Positions 33,855-43,053 of a DNA stretch of 44,975 nucleotides are shown here, piece after piece. The notes under the pieces are model-generated. The model did no database searches, had not been told where the DNA came from, and saw nothing but the letters and a program-made list of their open reading frames with translations. Each line of letters opens with the position of its first letter. Position 1 is the first letter of the stretch. The position numbers were made by a program, and so were the translations under genes. Source of the DNA: CAYZXL01 sp964482435 (GTDB taxonomy: Bacteria; Auribacterota; JABMQX01); contig CAYZXL010000036.1 in NCBI GenBank assembly GCA_964482435.1, positions 1 to 44,975 of the forward strand, read 5' to 3'.

Positions 33855-35633
33855 CTATTGCGGCAGTCTCCTTTGAGCCTTGACGAGCACGTTGTCGGCG
33901 AGACCAAAGCCCTGACCAACGAAAACTGTGACGGTAAAGCCAACCTCCCTCACGTCGTTGCGATTCGGGACAGAGGTCAAGTCGAGGGATAGGTTCACGC
34001 TCGCTCCCGGCATCAAGGTCACAATGCGGCTCTCGGAAAACGCCATATTCGGCCCTGTCCTGACGTACACGCTTGTCGTGAAGAAATCATCGGTGCTCGT
34101 GTTAGTGATGGTCAAGGCGTAGCTGCTGTATCCGCTTAGGTCGGTCTGCGACGGAACAGACCCGAGGTTGATTACGACCGCCCCGAACCCCGCGAGCTCC
34201 ACGTCGTACTGAACACCGAATCCCGTCACGTCCTCTTTGCTTTCCAGAGCCGCGTAGTACAACGGCGACACGGATGTGTCGTCAAAAGTCATCAACTGGT
34301 CGTCTGATAAAGTGTACCGGCGCGATGGGTCCGGCGGGGCGTTGAGCGCGGCATATGCATCAACGATTCCCCAGCCGTATTGGGCGTCCCAGCCGGCAGT
34401 GCCTTTGTCCTCCGCCGTTGACTCCACGGCGTACCTGACATCGTCCGGTGTCACGAGGCCATGGGCGATGAGGAGAGCTGCCACACCGGAGACGTGAGGT
34501 GCCGCCATGGACGTGCCGCTGAAGAGCCAGTACGAGAAGTCCCGAGGGTCCTTGGTCCTGGGGTCAAACGTGTTCTGCAAGATGCCGTCGGCGTAGCCGT
34601 CGTTGTTCTGGTCAACGGATAGGTCCCCGCCCGGGGCCATGAGGTCGAGGGCCGTTCCATAGTTCGAATACGAGACCCTCGTCTCGTCGAACCGCGTTGC
34701 GCCGACGGCTATGGTGGTCCAGTGCGCAGCCGGGTAACTGACCGTGCTCGCATAGTCGTTCCCCGAGGAGCAAACGACCGTGACGTTGTGGTCGTAGGCA
34801 TAATCGAGGGCGTCCTTCAGCAGCTGGCCCGGATCGTACCCCGGAGGAAAACCGAGGCTCATGTTTATGACATCAGCACCGTTATTCGCGGCGAAATAGA
34901 TGCCATCCACTAATTGCTGGAGCGTTCCCGACCCGTTCTTGTTCAGGACCTTTACTGGCATGATTGAGCATCCGAACGCTACGCCCGCCACGCCCAGCGA
35001 ATTGTCCGTACTCTGGGCGATGGTTCCTGCAACGTGCGTTCCGTGGGAGTTGTCGTCGTTGGGGTGAGAGTCGGTGTTGACGAAGTCCCACCCATCAACG
35101 AAGTTCGTGTTTACAAGGTCCGGAGCTATGATGTACTTTGTCCCGAAGTTTTCGAACGCGACGCCGCTGTCGAGAACTGCCGCGACGGCACCCGAGCCTG
35201 TCGAGATGTCCCACGCGGGCTCCAGGTTGATTCCTCCACCATTTGTTCCCCCATAGGGATTGCTGCCCGGTGGTCGGTCGTCAAAGTTCCATTGGTACAG
35301 ACTGTACCCCGGGTCGTTGGGGACCATGTGAGCATAGACGATGGAATTGGGCACGGCGTATTCCACGTCCGGGTTCTTCTGGAACAGCTCGACCATCTTC
35401 TCGACGTTTCTGCCCCTCGGAATTCTTACCCTGTGGAAGCCTGCAAACGGGCTGGTGTAGATGACTGAGCCTCTCTGGGAAGCGAGGACGGTGCGCACCG
35501 CCTCGTCCGTTACTCCGTGCTTGAATTTAACGATAATCTCGTTAGGCACATATTTCGCTGTGACTGCAAGGCAGTCTGCTGCGAACATGGCGGCGGCGAC
35601 AAAAATGACGAACAATACTCCTTTTGTTTTCAT
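33855..35633 (-). CDS. Secreted S8 subtilase (subtilisin-like serine protease)
   Basis: The 592-residue preproprotein starts at ATG 35633 behind AAAGGAGGGG. It has a signal peptide to about residue 24 and an I9-like propeptide (PNEIIVKFKHGV to about 100). The catalytic domain (about 110-440) carries the triad Asp155 (VLDSGV), His197 (NSHGTHVAG) and Ser375 (SGTSMAAPH), with the oxyanion Asn292 in SSGNDYAS. About 445-592 is a beta-sandwich tail (YALTITNTSTDDFFTTSVYV), the shape of a C-terminal binding or P-type domain, without a recognised family. The enzyme is expected to be exported and self-processed. It could break down extracellular protein or trim surface proteins. No inhibitor gene is nearby. 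Confidence 0.95.
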   Translation of the reverse strand: MKTKGVLFVIFVAAAMFAADCLAVTAKYVPNEIIVKFKHGVTDEAVRTVLASQRGSVIYTSPFAGFHRVRIPRGRNVEKMVELFQKNPDVEYAVPNSIVYAHMVPNDPGYSLYQWNFDDRPPGSNPYGGTNGGGINLEPAWDISTGSGAVAAVLDSGVAFENFGTKYIIAPDLVNTNFVDGWDFVNTDSHPNDDNSHGTHVAGTIAQSTDNSLGVAGVAFGCSIMPVKVLNKNGSGTLQQLVDGIYFAANNGADVINMSLGFPPGYDPGQLLKDALDYAYDHNVTVVCSSGNDYASTVSYPAAHWTTIAVGATRFDETRVSYSNYGTALDLMAPGGDLSVDQNNDGYADGILQNTFDPRTKDPRDFSYWLFSGTSMAAPHVSGVAALLIAHGLVTPDDVRYAVESTAEDKGTAGWDAQYGWGIVDAYAALNAPPDPSRRYTLSDDQLMTFDDTSVSPLYYAALESKEDVTGFGVQYDVELAGFGAVVINLGSVPSQTDLSGYSSYALTITNTSTDDFFTTSVYVRTGPNMAFSESRIVTLMPGASVNLSLDLTSVPNRNDVREVGFTVTVFVGQGFGLADNVLVKAQRRLPQ

Positions 35634-36067
35634 ACCCCTCCTTTGCGTGCCGGGATTATTCTCTGGGATGTGCTTAGTCGAGATGCTGGTTCTCCGGGCA
35701 CGCTACCCCACAACAGCCACCTGAGCTGTCGGCCTGATGCTGCGCCTCAAGAGCACGCTCACGAATTGCGGCATAACCTTCTCGACGCACGCCCTTCGAT
35801 GGGCATCGCCACTCGTCTGGACATGCACAGGCAGACCCGCCTTGCGCCTGCCGAGGCGTCCTGAGTGTGCCTCTCGGCGACAGGCCGGAACAACGGTTGT
35901 GGGGCCGGCGACGTCTGGGACTCCCCACGTCGACTTTCAACTAATTCTACCACACATGACGTGCTTTTTGCAAGCCCGAAGAGATGGAAAGGTTTTGCAT
36001 GCCGCCCGGACACTTTTTTGGCGACTATTCCACATCGTCGCGCACGCGCTATTCCACAGTGTCCCCG
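35634..36067. other. Intergenic region between the subtilase and GH130 genes
   Basis: The frames here are overlapping, Arg/Cys-rich and without ribosome sites, so no gene is called. The GH130 promoter lies at its right end. A candidate promoter for the minus-strand subtilase was not found. Confidence 0.4.
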
Positions 36068-36096
36068 TTGACCTGTTCGAGCGGATGCGTTATGCT
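36068..36096 (+). promoter_or_regulatory. Sigma70-type promoter of the GH130 gene
   Basis: TTGACC (36068-36073) and TATGCT (36091-36096) are exactly 17 bases apart. Transcription would begin near 36103, leaving an untranslated leader of about 150 bases before the ATG at 36255. Confidence 0.7.
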
Positions 36097-36254
36097 ACTA
36101 TCCGTTTGGGAATCGGGCGCGGTCAAATGACCCGCAAACCTTTCCGATGGATTTTCGTTTGAAATGGTGTAGCTGTGGTCCACCCCTTCGTCGGTGTTTG
36201 TCGAAGCGAAGGGACCTGGCGCCGTGGAACGTGTTTTCGTTGGAGGAACAAAGA

Positions 36255-37208
36255 ATGGCCAGACCGCAATCTTTTCGAAAACCGAGCCCCCTTTTTCAGC
36301 GCTACGAGGGAAATCCCATCCTTTCCCCGAAAGACTGGCCGTACCCGGCAAACGCGGTTTTCAATCCGGGGGCGGCCCAGGTTGATGGTGAGACGCTGCT
36401 CCTGGTTCGCGTGGAGGACATGCTGGGGTTTTCTCACCTGACAATTGCCAGGAGCGCCGACGGCAGAACCGATTGGCGCATTGAAAATAACCCCACACTC
36501 GTGCCCGACACGTCGGGCCGGGAGAGGAACTTTGGTCTTGAGGACCCGCGCATCGTCTGGCTGGAGGACTGCGGCGAGTACGCCATCACGTACGTTTCCT
36601 TCTCGGAAGGCGGGCCTCTCGTTTCGTTGATGCTGACGCCCGATTTCAAGAAGTTTCACCGGTTAGGTCCCATGGTTCCGCCGGAGGATAAGGACGCCTC
36701 GGTGTTTCCGCGTCGGTTCGAGGACCGTTACGCTCTGATCCACAGGCCCGTCATTCGAGGAGAGGCGCACATCTGGATTTCTTTCTCCCCGGACCTGAAA
36801 CACTGGGGAGACCATCAGATGCTCCTTCCGACGAGAGGCGGGCAGTGGGATTGCCACCGGGTCGGGCTTGGCGCACAGCCCATAGAGACGCCGAATGGAT
36901 GGTTGATTATCTACCACGGCGTCCGCGCCACGGCTGCCGGACAAATCTACCGCGTGGGGTTAGCTTTGCTTGACCTGGAGAACCCTCGGCGCATTCTCCG
37001 CCGCAGTGAGGAGTGGGTTTTTGGCCCTGCCGAGAACTATGAATTGGTCGGCGACACGCCGCACGTCACATTCCCGACGGGGGCTATTCTCGACAGGAAA
37101 AGTAACGAGCTTCGAGTGTACTATGGAGCAGCCGATACGACGGTTGGCCTGGCAATCGCCAACATGAACGTACTCATGGACTACGTGATGTCCTGCCCGG
37201 AACCGTAG
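36255..37208 (+). CDS. GH130 family glycoside phosphorylase
   Basis: ATG at 36255, eight bases after GGAGGA, gives 317 residues; the frame is open 36 codons further but that part lacks protein character. The fivefold beta-propeller of GH130 is indicated by YEGNPILSPKDWPYPANAVFNPGA, then NFGLEDPRIVW (the family's general-acid Asp lies in this stretch), then HRPV, GAQPIETPNGWLIIYHG, GEVWVFGPAENYE-like and DRKSNELRVYYGAAD. GH130 enzymes split beta-1,4- or beta-1,2-mannosides with phosphate, giving mannose-1-phosphate. No signal peptide is present, so it acts in the cytoplasm on imported oligosaccharides. The exact linkage cannot be read. It lacks a neighbouring transporter in the window; the stop overlaps a possible upstream start of the M23 gene. 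Confidence 0.93.
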   Translation: MARPQSFRKPSPLFQRYEGNPILSPKDWPYPANAVFNPGAAQVDGETLLLVRVEDMLGFSHLTIARSADGRTDWRIENNPTLVPDTSGRERNFGLEDPRIVWLEDCGEYAITYVSFSEGGPLVSLMLTPDFKKFHRLGPMVPPEDKDASVFPRRFEDRYALIHRPVIRGEAHIWISFSPDLKHWGDHQMLLPTRGGQWDCHRVGLGAQPIETPNGWLIIYHGVRATAAGQIYRVGLALLDLENPRRILRRSEEWVFGPAENYELVGDTPHVTFPTGAILDRKSNELRVYYGAADTTVGLAIANMNVLMDYVMSCPEP

Positions 37209-37375
37209 TGGACGAAGCGCGATCCTTGCAGGTGTTCGGCGGCGAGGGGCCTGTAGGCAGGTTTGGCACCTTGGCCGAGAATCTGTCCTCTACGGCAGCG
37301 ACAATCTCAAGTGGCCCCCCTCAGGTCGGCTTCACAACCGCCATCATCCGACGAGTCCGGTTTTCTGGAAATCTA

Positions 37376-39277
37376 ATGAAAAGGCATTTCTTTCTCTCAG
37401 CAAAAAGCAGTCAGACGAAAAAGACTCTCTCGCTTAGATTGATTTGCTGCGCGGCTTTTGTCGTCCTGGCGTTCCACGGGCGGGTTGCGTCTTCGGAGCT
37501 TTCCCCTGTCGGAAGCATCAAGCGGTTTTTCGACCTTCTCGTCGGGCGCCAGGTGAAGGAGGCTGCCGAATTGGCTATTTTCTCGGGTCAGCAGGCACAC
37601 GAGCGGTTTGTCGCTCAGTGGCTGGCGGAGGTGCCATACCCTCGCGGTTACATTCTTCAGGAGTGGGAGATAGAGGCAAGAAAAGGCTCAGCGGAGGTCG
37701 CCCTGGAGTTTGGCGATTCACAGCGCAACACGACCATGAAGGTTGGACTCGTGAAGCTCGACGGCGCCTGGAGGGTCGCCCCGGAGGGAGACCTTGAGCG
37801 GGGGCGTGCCGCGCTGGCGTCAGCGCAGGCAATAGAGAACCTCGAGGACCTGGTTGACGTCACCTCCCAGACCAGGGGAAATCGCATCGAGATTCTCGCC
37901 ACGAACAAGGCGCCGTGCTCGGTCTTTTTTCGCTTTGACGCAGATTTGCCTCCAGTTTTGCGGCCGGACCTTCCGCTTCCGGTGCTTGCCATCCTGGCGC
38001 CGACGAAGAAGCCGGTTCACGTCTGCAATTTCCGGATAACCGGGGACTCTTCCTACAGGTATTCGTGGCGGTACAGCGTCCGGCGCGCCGACGATGCCGG
38101 GGAGATGGTTCCTCGTGGTGCGTTGACGCCCCTGCCCCAGGTCCCCATCGCGGACGACGCGAGATTCTTCGCGTCCGGAAAATACGCCTACGGTCTTCCT
38201 TATCCGGCGGGAAAAAGCTACGTTGTCTGGCAGGGACCCGGCGGCAGGTTCTCTCACAACGAAGGAGGATCGAGGTACGCGGTTGATTTCTCGCTGCCGC
38301 TTGATTCGGAGGTTGCCGCCGCGAGAAATGGAGTGGTCATCAGCGTAGTTCAGAAAAACCCGGATAACAAGGACGACAATCCTGGGCCCAAATCCATGGC
38401 AAACGAGGTTGTCATCCTCCACGTCGACGGTACAATTGGGGTCTATGCTCACCTCACAACAAACGGCGCAAGAGTCTCCTTTGGTCAAGTTGTTCGACGA
38501 GGAGAGGTCATTGGGCTTTCTGGCAACAGCGGCTATTCGCGGGGGCCCCACCTCCATTTTGAGGTGCTCGGTTACGACGGCGGCCAGTCGGTCTCGGTGC
38601 CCTTCGATTTCTACTCGGCCGACGGCGGAACGATCACACCTCAGGAAGGGCTTATTCTAATCGCGGAGCAAAACGCAGGGGCGAGGGTCACCAGGACGGA
38701 AACTGCGCCCTGGCGCATCTTACACAAGCGCTATGACGAGTACGAGACGGAGATTCAATACTTCGCGAAGACCATACAATTCCTCGCCGTGAACACGACC
38801 GACAATCTGATGGGGATAGAGCTTTCTTTCTCAAAGCTGGACAACCTCGTTTCCCCGGATGATTTGCCACGCAGGGTCGCATTGCCCGCGGACCGCGTGC
38901 TCCACCACGTTGTTACCCTGGAGCTTCCTCAGCCGGGGCAGAAGGCTTCCTTTTCGTACCTGTTCCGCCGGGTTGAGCCGCCGGGAAAAGAGCATGTCCC
39001 TCTTCGCGTCGAGCGCGACCCGGCCGACGGGTACGTCGTCGAGATAAGGTATTTCAGCGACCGTATTGAGTTCTATGCCGAGAACAAAGGCTCCCGTCCC
39101 ATATCGGGCTTGCTCGACTTTCCTTCTCTGAAAAACCTTACGCCAAAGGACAAAATTCCCGCGAAGATACTTTTGCCGGCGGACAGTTCCACGCATTATC
39201 TGGCGACTCTCCGCATGGACGATGCGACCAGGGGATACTCCTTCCAGTACAGCATCGGCCCTTCAAACAAAAAGTGA
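37376..39277 (+). CDS. Secreted M23 (LytM-type) peptidase with three repeated beta modules
   Basis: ATG at 37376 gives 634 residues with a signal peptide (LRLICCAAFVVLAFHGRVAS, ending near residue 40). A longer frame starts at the GH130 stop but has no signal there. The M23 metallopeptidase domain covers about 285-430: RFSHNEGGSRYAVDFSLP holds the first His/Asp zinc ligands, and GPHLHFEVLG holds the HxH motif. A roughly 85-residue module occurs three times: once before the catalytic domain (about 165-255, IEILATNKAPCSVFFRF...LPVLAILAP) and twice after it (IQFLAVNTTDNLMGIELSF...LPADRVLHH and IEFYAENKGSRPISGLLDF...LPADSSTHY). Modules of this type may bind the wall or a partner. It likely cuts peptidoglycan or another cell-envelope peptide. 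Confidence 0.9.
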   Translation: MKRHFFLSAKSSQTKKTLSLRLICCAAFVVLAFHGRVASSELSPVGSIKRFFDLLVGRQVKEAAELAIFSGQQAHERFVAQWLAEVPYPRGYILQEWEIEARKGSAEVALEFGDSQRNTTMKVGLVKLDGAWRVAPEGDLERGRAALASAQAIENLEDLVDVTSQTRGNRIEILATNKAPCSVFFRFDADLPPVLRPDLPLPVLAILAPTKKPVHVCNFRITGDSSYRYSWRYSVRRADDAGEMVPRGALTPLPQVPIADDARFFASGKYAYGLPYPAGKSYVVWQGPGGRFSHNEGGSRYAVDFSLPLDSEVAAARNGVVISVVQKNPDNKDDNPGPKSMANEVVILHVDGTIGVYAHLTTNGARVSFGQVVRRGEVIGLSGNSGYSRGPHLHFEVLGYDGGQSVSVPFDFYSADGGTITPQEGLILIAEQNAGARVTRTETAPWRILHKRYDEYETEIQYFAKTIQFLAVNTTDNLMGIELSFSKLDNLVSPDDLPRRVALPADRVLHHVVTLELPQPGQKASFSYLFRRVEPPGKEHVPLRVERDPADGYVVEIRYFSDRIEFYAENKGSRPISGLLDFPSLKNLTPKDKIPAKILLPADSSTHYLATLRMDDATRGYSFQYSIGPSNKK

Positions 39278-39313
39278 GATGGCAGTTCTGCCTGCCAAGC
39301 ACTGGCGCCGGCG

Positions 39314-42300
39314 CTACGGATTCTCCAGGATGCGGTAGAACCGACGGGGGACGAGGGAGGGGGGAAGGCCGGTGAGGAAGCCGTCATCAATCCAGAAAGT
39401 AGTCTGATTGCCGGAGGAGGGGAAGGACTCAACAGCGAGGCGCCAGGTGAGGAGGTCGTCGGTGTAGAAGATGGAATAGGTTTTGGCGGCGAGGGAGCTC
39501 CAGGTGAAGGTCGTTTGGTCGGGGTTCGGCCCTCGGGTCAGGTCGTTGATGTAGAACTCGTACGCCCCCATGTCAACCCTGAGACTTTTCCCACCGAACA
39601 TGATTCTGTGCATTCCGACGATGTCCGTCTCCGGCAACTCCGGATCGTTGAACCCCTTATCAATGCACGGCGAACCCGGCAAAAGCCTGAAATCCCCGTT
39701 GCCCCGGTCAACGAAGCATGGGTCGCTGATAATGCACCATTGGCCGCAGGCCCGCGGGTCCTGAACGCAGGAATAGGTCGGTTTGGTGCTCGCGTCGAGC
39801 TGGGCACCCTGAGGTGCCGCGTTGCCCCAGATAATGCAGTTGCGAGTGGTTCCATCGCACCCGCACAGCCCGCCGCCCTTTTCTCCCGCCGAGTTTCCAT
39901 AGATGGTATTGTCCTGAATCGTGCCATCGCAAAGATTCAGTCCGCCACCCTCATCCTGCGCCGAATTCCCGACGATAAGATTGTTCTGGATGAGTCCGTT
40001 GCACCAAAGGAGCCCGCCGCCCTGTTCGCCCGAGTTATCGCTGATGACGTTATTCTCAATGATGCCGGCGCAGTAGGCGATTCCGGTGCCGAAATTCTCG
40101 GTGACGACATTGTTTCGGATAGCAGCCGTGTTGCTGGCACCCGTAGGGGTCCAGACGCCCGAGATGCCGCGCTTTCCGTTCCTGAGCGTGAACCCGGACA
40201 GGACGCTGCGCCAGCTTTCGTTGCCCGAAAGAGACACTGCGGGTACCGTCTCGGTCCCTTCAATAATCGTATTCGCCACGACCTGCGGGTCGGTCGGCGC
40301 GATACTCCTCAGCACGATGTTTTTCCCGGGGAATCGGATGCCTCCCGGATAGACTCCGGGGTGAACGACTATTTCGTCCGCTTCATCCGCTTCCAAAAGC
40401 GCCGCCTGGATGGTCTGATACCGCAGGCTCTTCTTGAGGTTCTCGGCGAGGGTCGCGGCGGCTGCGCTGGGATCCCAGGCATAATGGTACTCCGTCATAT
40501 TGGGGATGCCGTCGCCGTCAGGGTCAGAGTCCGCCGCATTCTGGAGGCCGCCGAACCAGTATGTCTCCCAATCGTCGGGCAAGGCGTCGCTATCGGTGTC
40601 CGGAGACCTGGAGGTAGCTTCGGGGGTGTTTCCGTAGGCGCCCATGTCTACTCGGCCGCCGTTTGGTTCCGGCTCGTCGGAGAACGGAAAGCTGGGGTCA
40701 CCGGCATCAACGCAGGGCGACCAGGACTTGAGGTGATAGTCGCCCTTATCGGGGTCAACGAAATGGGGGTCCAGCGCAATGTTTCCTTCGCCGCCCCCGG
40801 TCCAGTCCTGGATGCAGGAATAGGTGGGCAAGCTACTGTCGTAGAACTCTGGCCCCGGAGCCTGATTGCCCCAGAGGATGCAGTTGACTATCTCTCCCAC
40901 GCAGCTCGCGATTCCGCCCCCGACCCAGTCCGACGAGTTCTGCACAATGGTGTTGTTGATGATCCAGCCGCCGCAGGCCCACAGGCCCCCCGAGGCCCGG
41001 TTGCCAATTACAAGGTTGTTCGCGATTAAACCGTCGGATGTCGCTATCCCGTGCCCGGAGTTCCCGGTGACGATATTGGCAACTATTTCCCCCTCGCACT
41101 CGCACACGCCGCCACCGTCGTAGACCGCGCGGTTTGCGGAAAAAAGGTTGCCCTGGATTGTGCCCTTGCAGCCGTATAGCCCGCCGCCCCACTTTGCGGA
41201 GTTTTCGAGGAACCTGTTTTGCTGAATCAGCCCTTCGCTGGCGAAGACGCCGCCGCCTGCTCCGGCCGCGTTGTTGCTCACAAGAACGTTCTTTTCGATT
41301 CGCGTCCGCGCTCTCATCGTCCAGAGCCCGTTGAGGATGCCAGCGTTCACGCCTCCGCCATAGTATCCCTCGCCGCGGCGAATGGTAAAACCGATGAGCG
41401 CCGAGGTCTCGTCCTCAGTGCCAGCAAGGGTGACGACAGGACCCCAGCCACCCCCGTCAATCATTGTGTCGTTAACGGTGTTCGGGTCGCCCGGCTCAAG
41501 GCTTTGGAGGACTATGTTCTTCCCCAGGAAATGAATGTTCTCAAAGTATAGCCCGGGCAGCACAACCACGGTCTCACCATGGCGCGAGACGGCGATCGCC
41601 CGCTGGATTGTCGGAAGGTCTTTCGGGACGCTCAGCGTTCCCGGGGGGTCTGCCTGTTTCGGATTCGTCCCTCGGAAAAGCTCGAGACCGTCCGGGATGC
41701 CATCGCCGTCACTATCGGGATTGTTGCGGTCTGTCCCCATAGCTTCTTCCTCGTCGTCCGAAAGCAGGTCTCCGTCCGAGTCGGACGTGGACCCAAACTC
41801 GTAGCATCCGATGTCCACGGTCCCATTCGCGAGGCGCGAGTTCCCGTCTCTGTCGCGGATGGGCCATCCCATCCAGTAGAAGTTCGCGCCGGCATCAATG
41901 CAAGGCGAGTCCGGCGAGAGCCGAAGGTCATTGTCCTCCCAGGTGTCGAGGTTGTCGTCCGGCCCGTCAATATCAAGAAATAAAGGGTCAGTATTGATGT
42001 TCCCGAGGCCCGAGTCCCAGTCCTGAATGCACGAGTGCCTCGGAGGGGCCGTAGCGCGCACCTGCAGGCCGTCCAGAGCGAGATTCGACCAGATGACGCA
42101 GTTGACTACGGCGCCGTTGCAGGCGTGCAACCCACCACCGTAGTCCGCTCTGTTTCCGACGATCGTGTTATTGCCTATAAGTCCGTCCGACTCTGCGATA
42201 GCGCCGCCCGCGTAGGAGGAGTTGCCGAGGATCGCGTTGTTCTGGATGGTCCCCTGGCAGTTCTCAATCCCCCCTCCGCGGTCGCCGGCGGCGTTGGCCG

Positions 42301-42970
42301 CGATCATGCAGCTTTCGATGGTCCCATGGCAGCGCGCAAGCGCCCCGCCGGAGACGGCGAGGTTCCCCGTGATGAGGTTGTTGACGACGAGGCCGTCGCA
42401 GCAATACAGCCCTCCCCCGCACGTCGCCTGGTTCCCCTCAATCCTGTTATTGCGCACGATACCGCCGCAGTTTGAGACGCCACCACCGAACCAGCCCGCC
42501 CGGTTACCCGCTATGATATTGTTCTCGATTCGAGCTTTTGTTGAGACCTCGTGCCAGCCGCCGCGGATGCCGCCCCCGTTCTCCTCATGCCAGCCGTTCG
42601 TGATAGTGAAGCCGGAGAGAAGGCAGGTCTCATCCTCGGTGCCAGAGAAGGCGACCACCGGGCCCACGTGGTTCCCGTCAATAACTGTGGCGGCCACAAT
42701 GAGCGGGTCCAGCGGGTCCGTGCTGGTAAGGCTAATGTTTTTGCCCCCGAAGGAGATGTTTTCGGTGTAGGTCCCCTGCGCCACGACCACAGTGTCGGCA
42801 TCGCTTGACGCGCCTACGCCCTCGAAGATATTCTTGAAGGCAGTAGGCCAGGATCTGCCGTCGCCAGAGGACTCGATAGACGCGTCCACGTACCAGGTCG
42901 TCGCTGCTGTGTCCTCGAGCGACGAGAGCAGGACAACAAGCGACCACAGGGTCCGAACGTTCCGCAGCAT
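39314..42970 (-). CDS. Exported giant parallel beta-helix protein with TSP3-type linkers
   Basis: ATG at 42970, preceded by GAGGGAG, gives 1218 residues with a Sec signal (NVRTLWSLVVLLSSLEDTAA). The protein has three large beta-helix blocks. Each opens with a TIQxA/VVVxPGxYxENIxFxGKNIxLxS pattern and continues with many turns of ENNxIxGNxA and an NCIIWGN turn. Each is separated by an acidic thrombospondin-3-type calcium-binding linker (for example DSDGDLLSDDEEEAMGTDR and DSDGDGIPDGLELF). The chain ends with a C-terminal domain (TRGPNPDQTTFTWSS, then FYTDDLLTWRLAVES) and a short FYRILENP end. The last part matches the pseudogene at 626-1840. No enzyme motif is seen. It is 83 bases after the TIGR03790 gene on the same strand and may be a secreted surface or adhesion protein. 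Confidence 0.88.
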   Translation of the reverse strand: MLRNVRTLWSLVVLLSSLEDTAATTWYVDASIESSGDGRSWPTAFKNIFEGVGASSDADTVVVAQGTYTENISFGGKNISLTSTDPLDPLIVAATVIDGNHVGPVVAFSGTEDETCLLSGFTITNGWHEENGGGIRGGWHEVSTKARIENNIIAGNRAGWFGGGVSNCGGIVRNNRIEGNQATCGGGLYCCDGLVVNNLITGNLAVSGGALARCHGTIESCMIAANAAGDRGGGIENCQGTIQNNAILGNSSYAGGAIAESDGLIGNNTIVGNRADYGGGLHACNGAVVNCVIWSNLALDGLQVRATAPPRHSCIQDWDSGLGNINTDPLFLDIDGPDDNLDTWEDNDLRLSPDSPCIDAGANFYWMGWPIRDRDGNSRLANGTVDIGCYEFGSTSDSDGDLLSDDEEEAMGTDRNNPDSDGDGIPDGLELFRGTNPKQADPPGTLSVPKDLPTIQRAIAVSRHGETVVVLPGLYFENIHFLGKNIVLQSLEPGDPNTVNDTMIDGGGWGPVVTLAGTEDETSALIGFTIRRGEGYYGGGVNAGILNGLWTMRARTRIEKNVLVSNNAAGAGGGVFASEGLIQQNRFLENSAKWGGGLYGCKGTIQGNLFSANRAVYDGGGVCECEGEIVANIVTGNSGHGIATSDGLIANNLVIGNRASGGLWACGGWIINNTIVQNSSDWVGGGIASCVGEIVNCILWGNQAPGPEFYDSSLPTYSCIQDWTGGGEGNIALDPHFVDPDKGDYHLKSWSPCVDAGDPSFPFSDEPEPNGGRVDMGAYGNTPEATSRSPDTDSDALPDDWETYWFGGLQNAADSDPDGDGIPNMTEYHYAWDPSAAAATLAENLKKSLRYQTIQAALLEADEADEIVVHPGVYPGGIRFPGKNIVLRSIAPTDPQVVANTIIEGTETVPAVSLSGNESWRSVLSGFTLRNGKRGISGVWTPTGASNTAAIRNNVVTENFGTGIAYCAGIIENNVISDNSGEQGGGLLWCNGLIQNNLIVGNSAQDEGGGLNLCDGTIQDNTIYGNSAGEKGGGLCGCDGTTRNCIIWGNAAPQGAQLDASTKPTYSCVQDPRACGQWCIISDPCFVDRGNGDFRLLPGSPCIDKGFNDPELPETDIVGMHRIMFGGKSLRVDMGAYEFYINDLTRGPNPDQTTFTWSSLAAKTYSIFYTDDLLTWRLAVESFPSSGNQTTFWIDDGFLTGLPPSLVPRRFYRILENP

Positions 42971-43053
42971 TGTTTCTAACTCCCTCAGGAAGACCGCCGG
43001 CTCCCGGGCCCTCCAGATAGCGAATCGCCTTCCCAGGCGCGGCCTGAGCGCCT

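Noticed and set aside
35737..36162. 141-codon plus-strand frame in the gap before GH130
   Set aside because: It overlaps the promoter of GH130, lacks a ribosome site and has unlikely composition.
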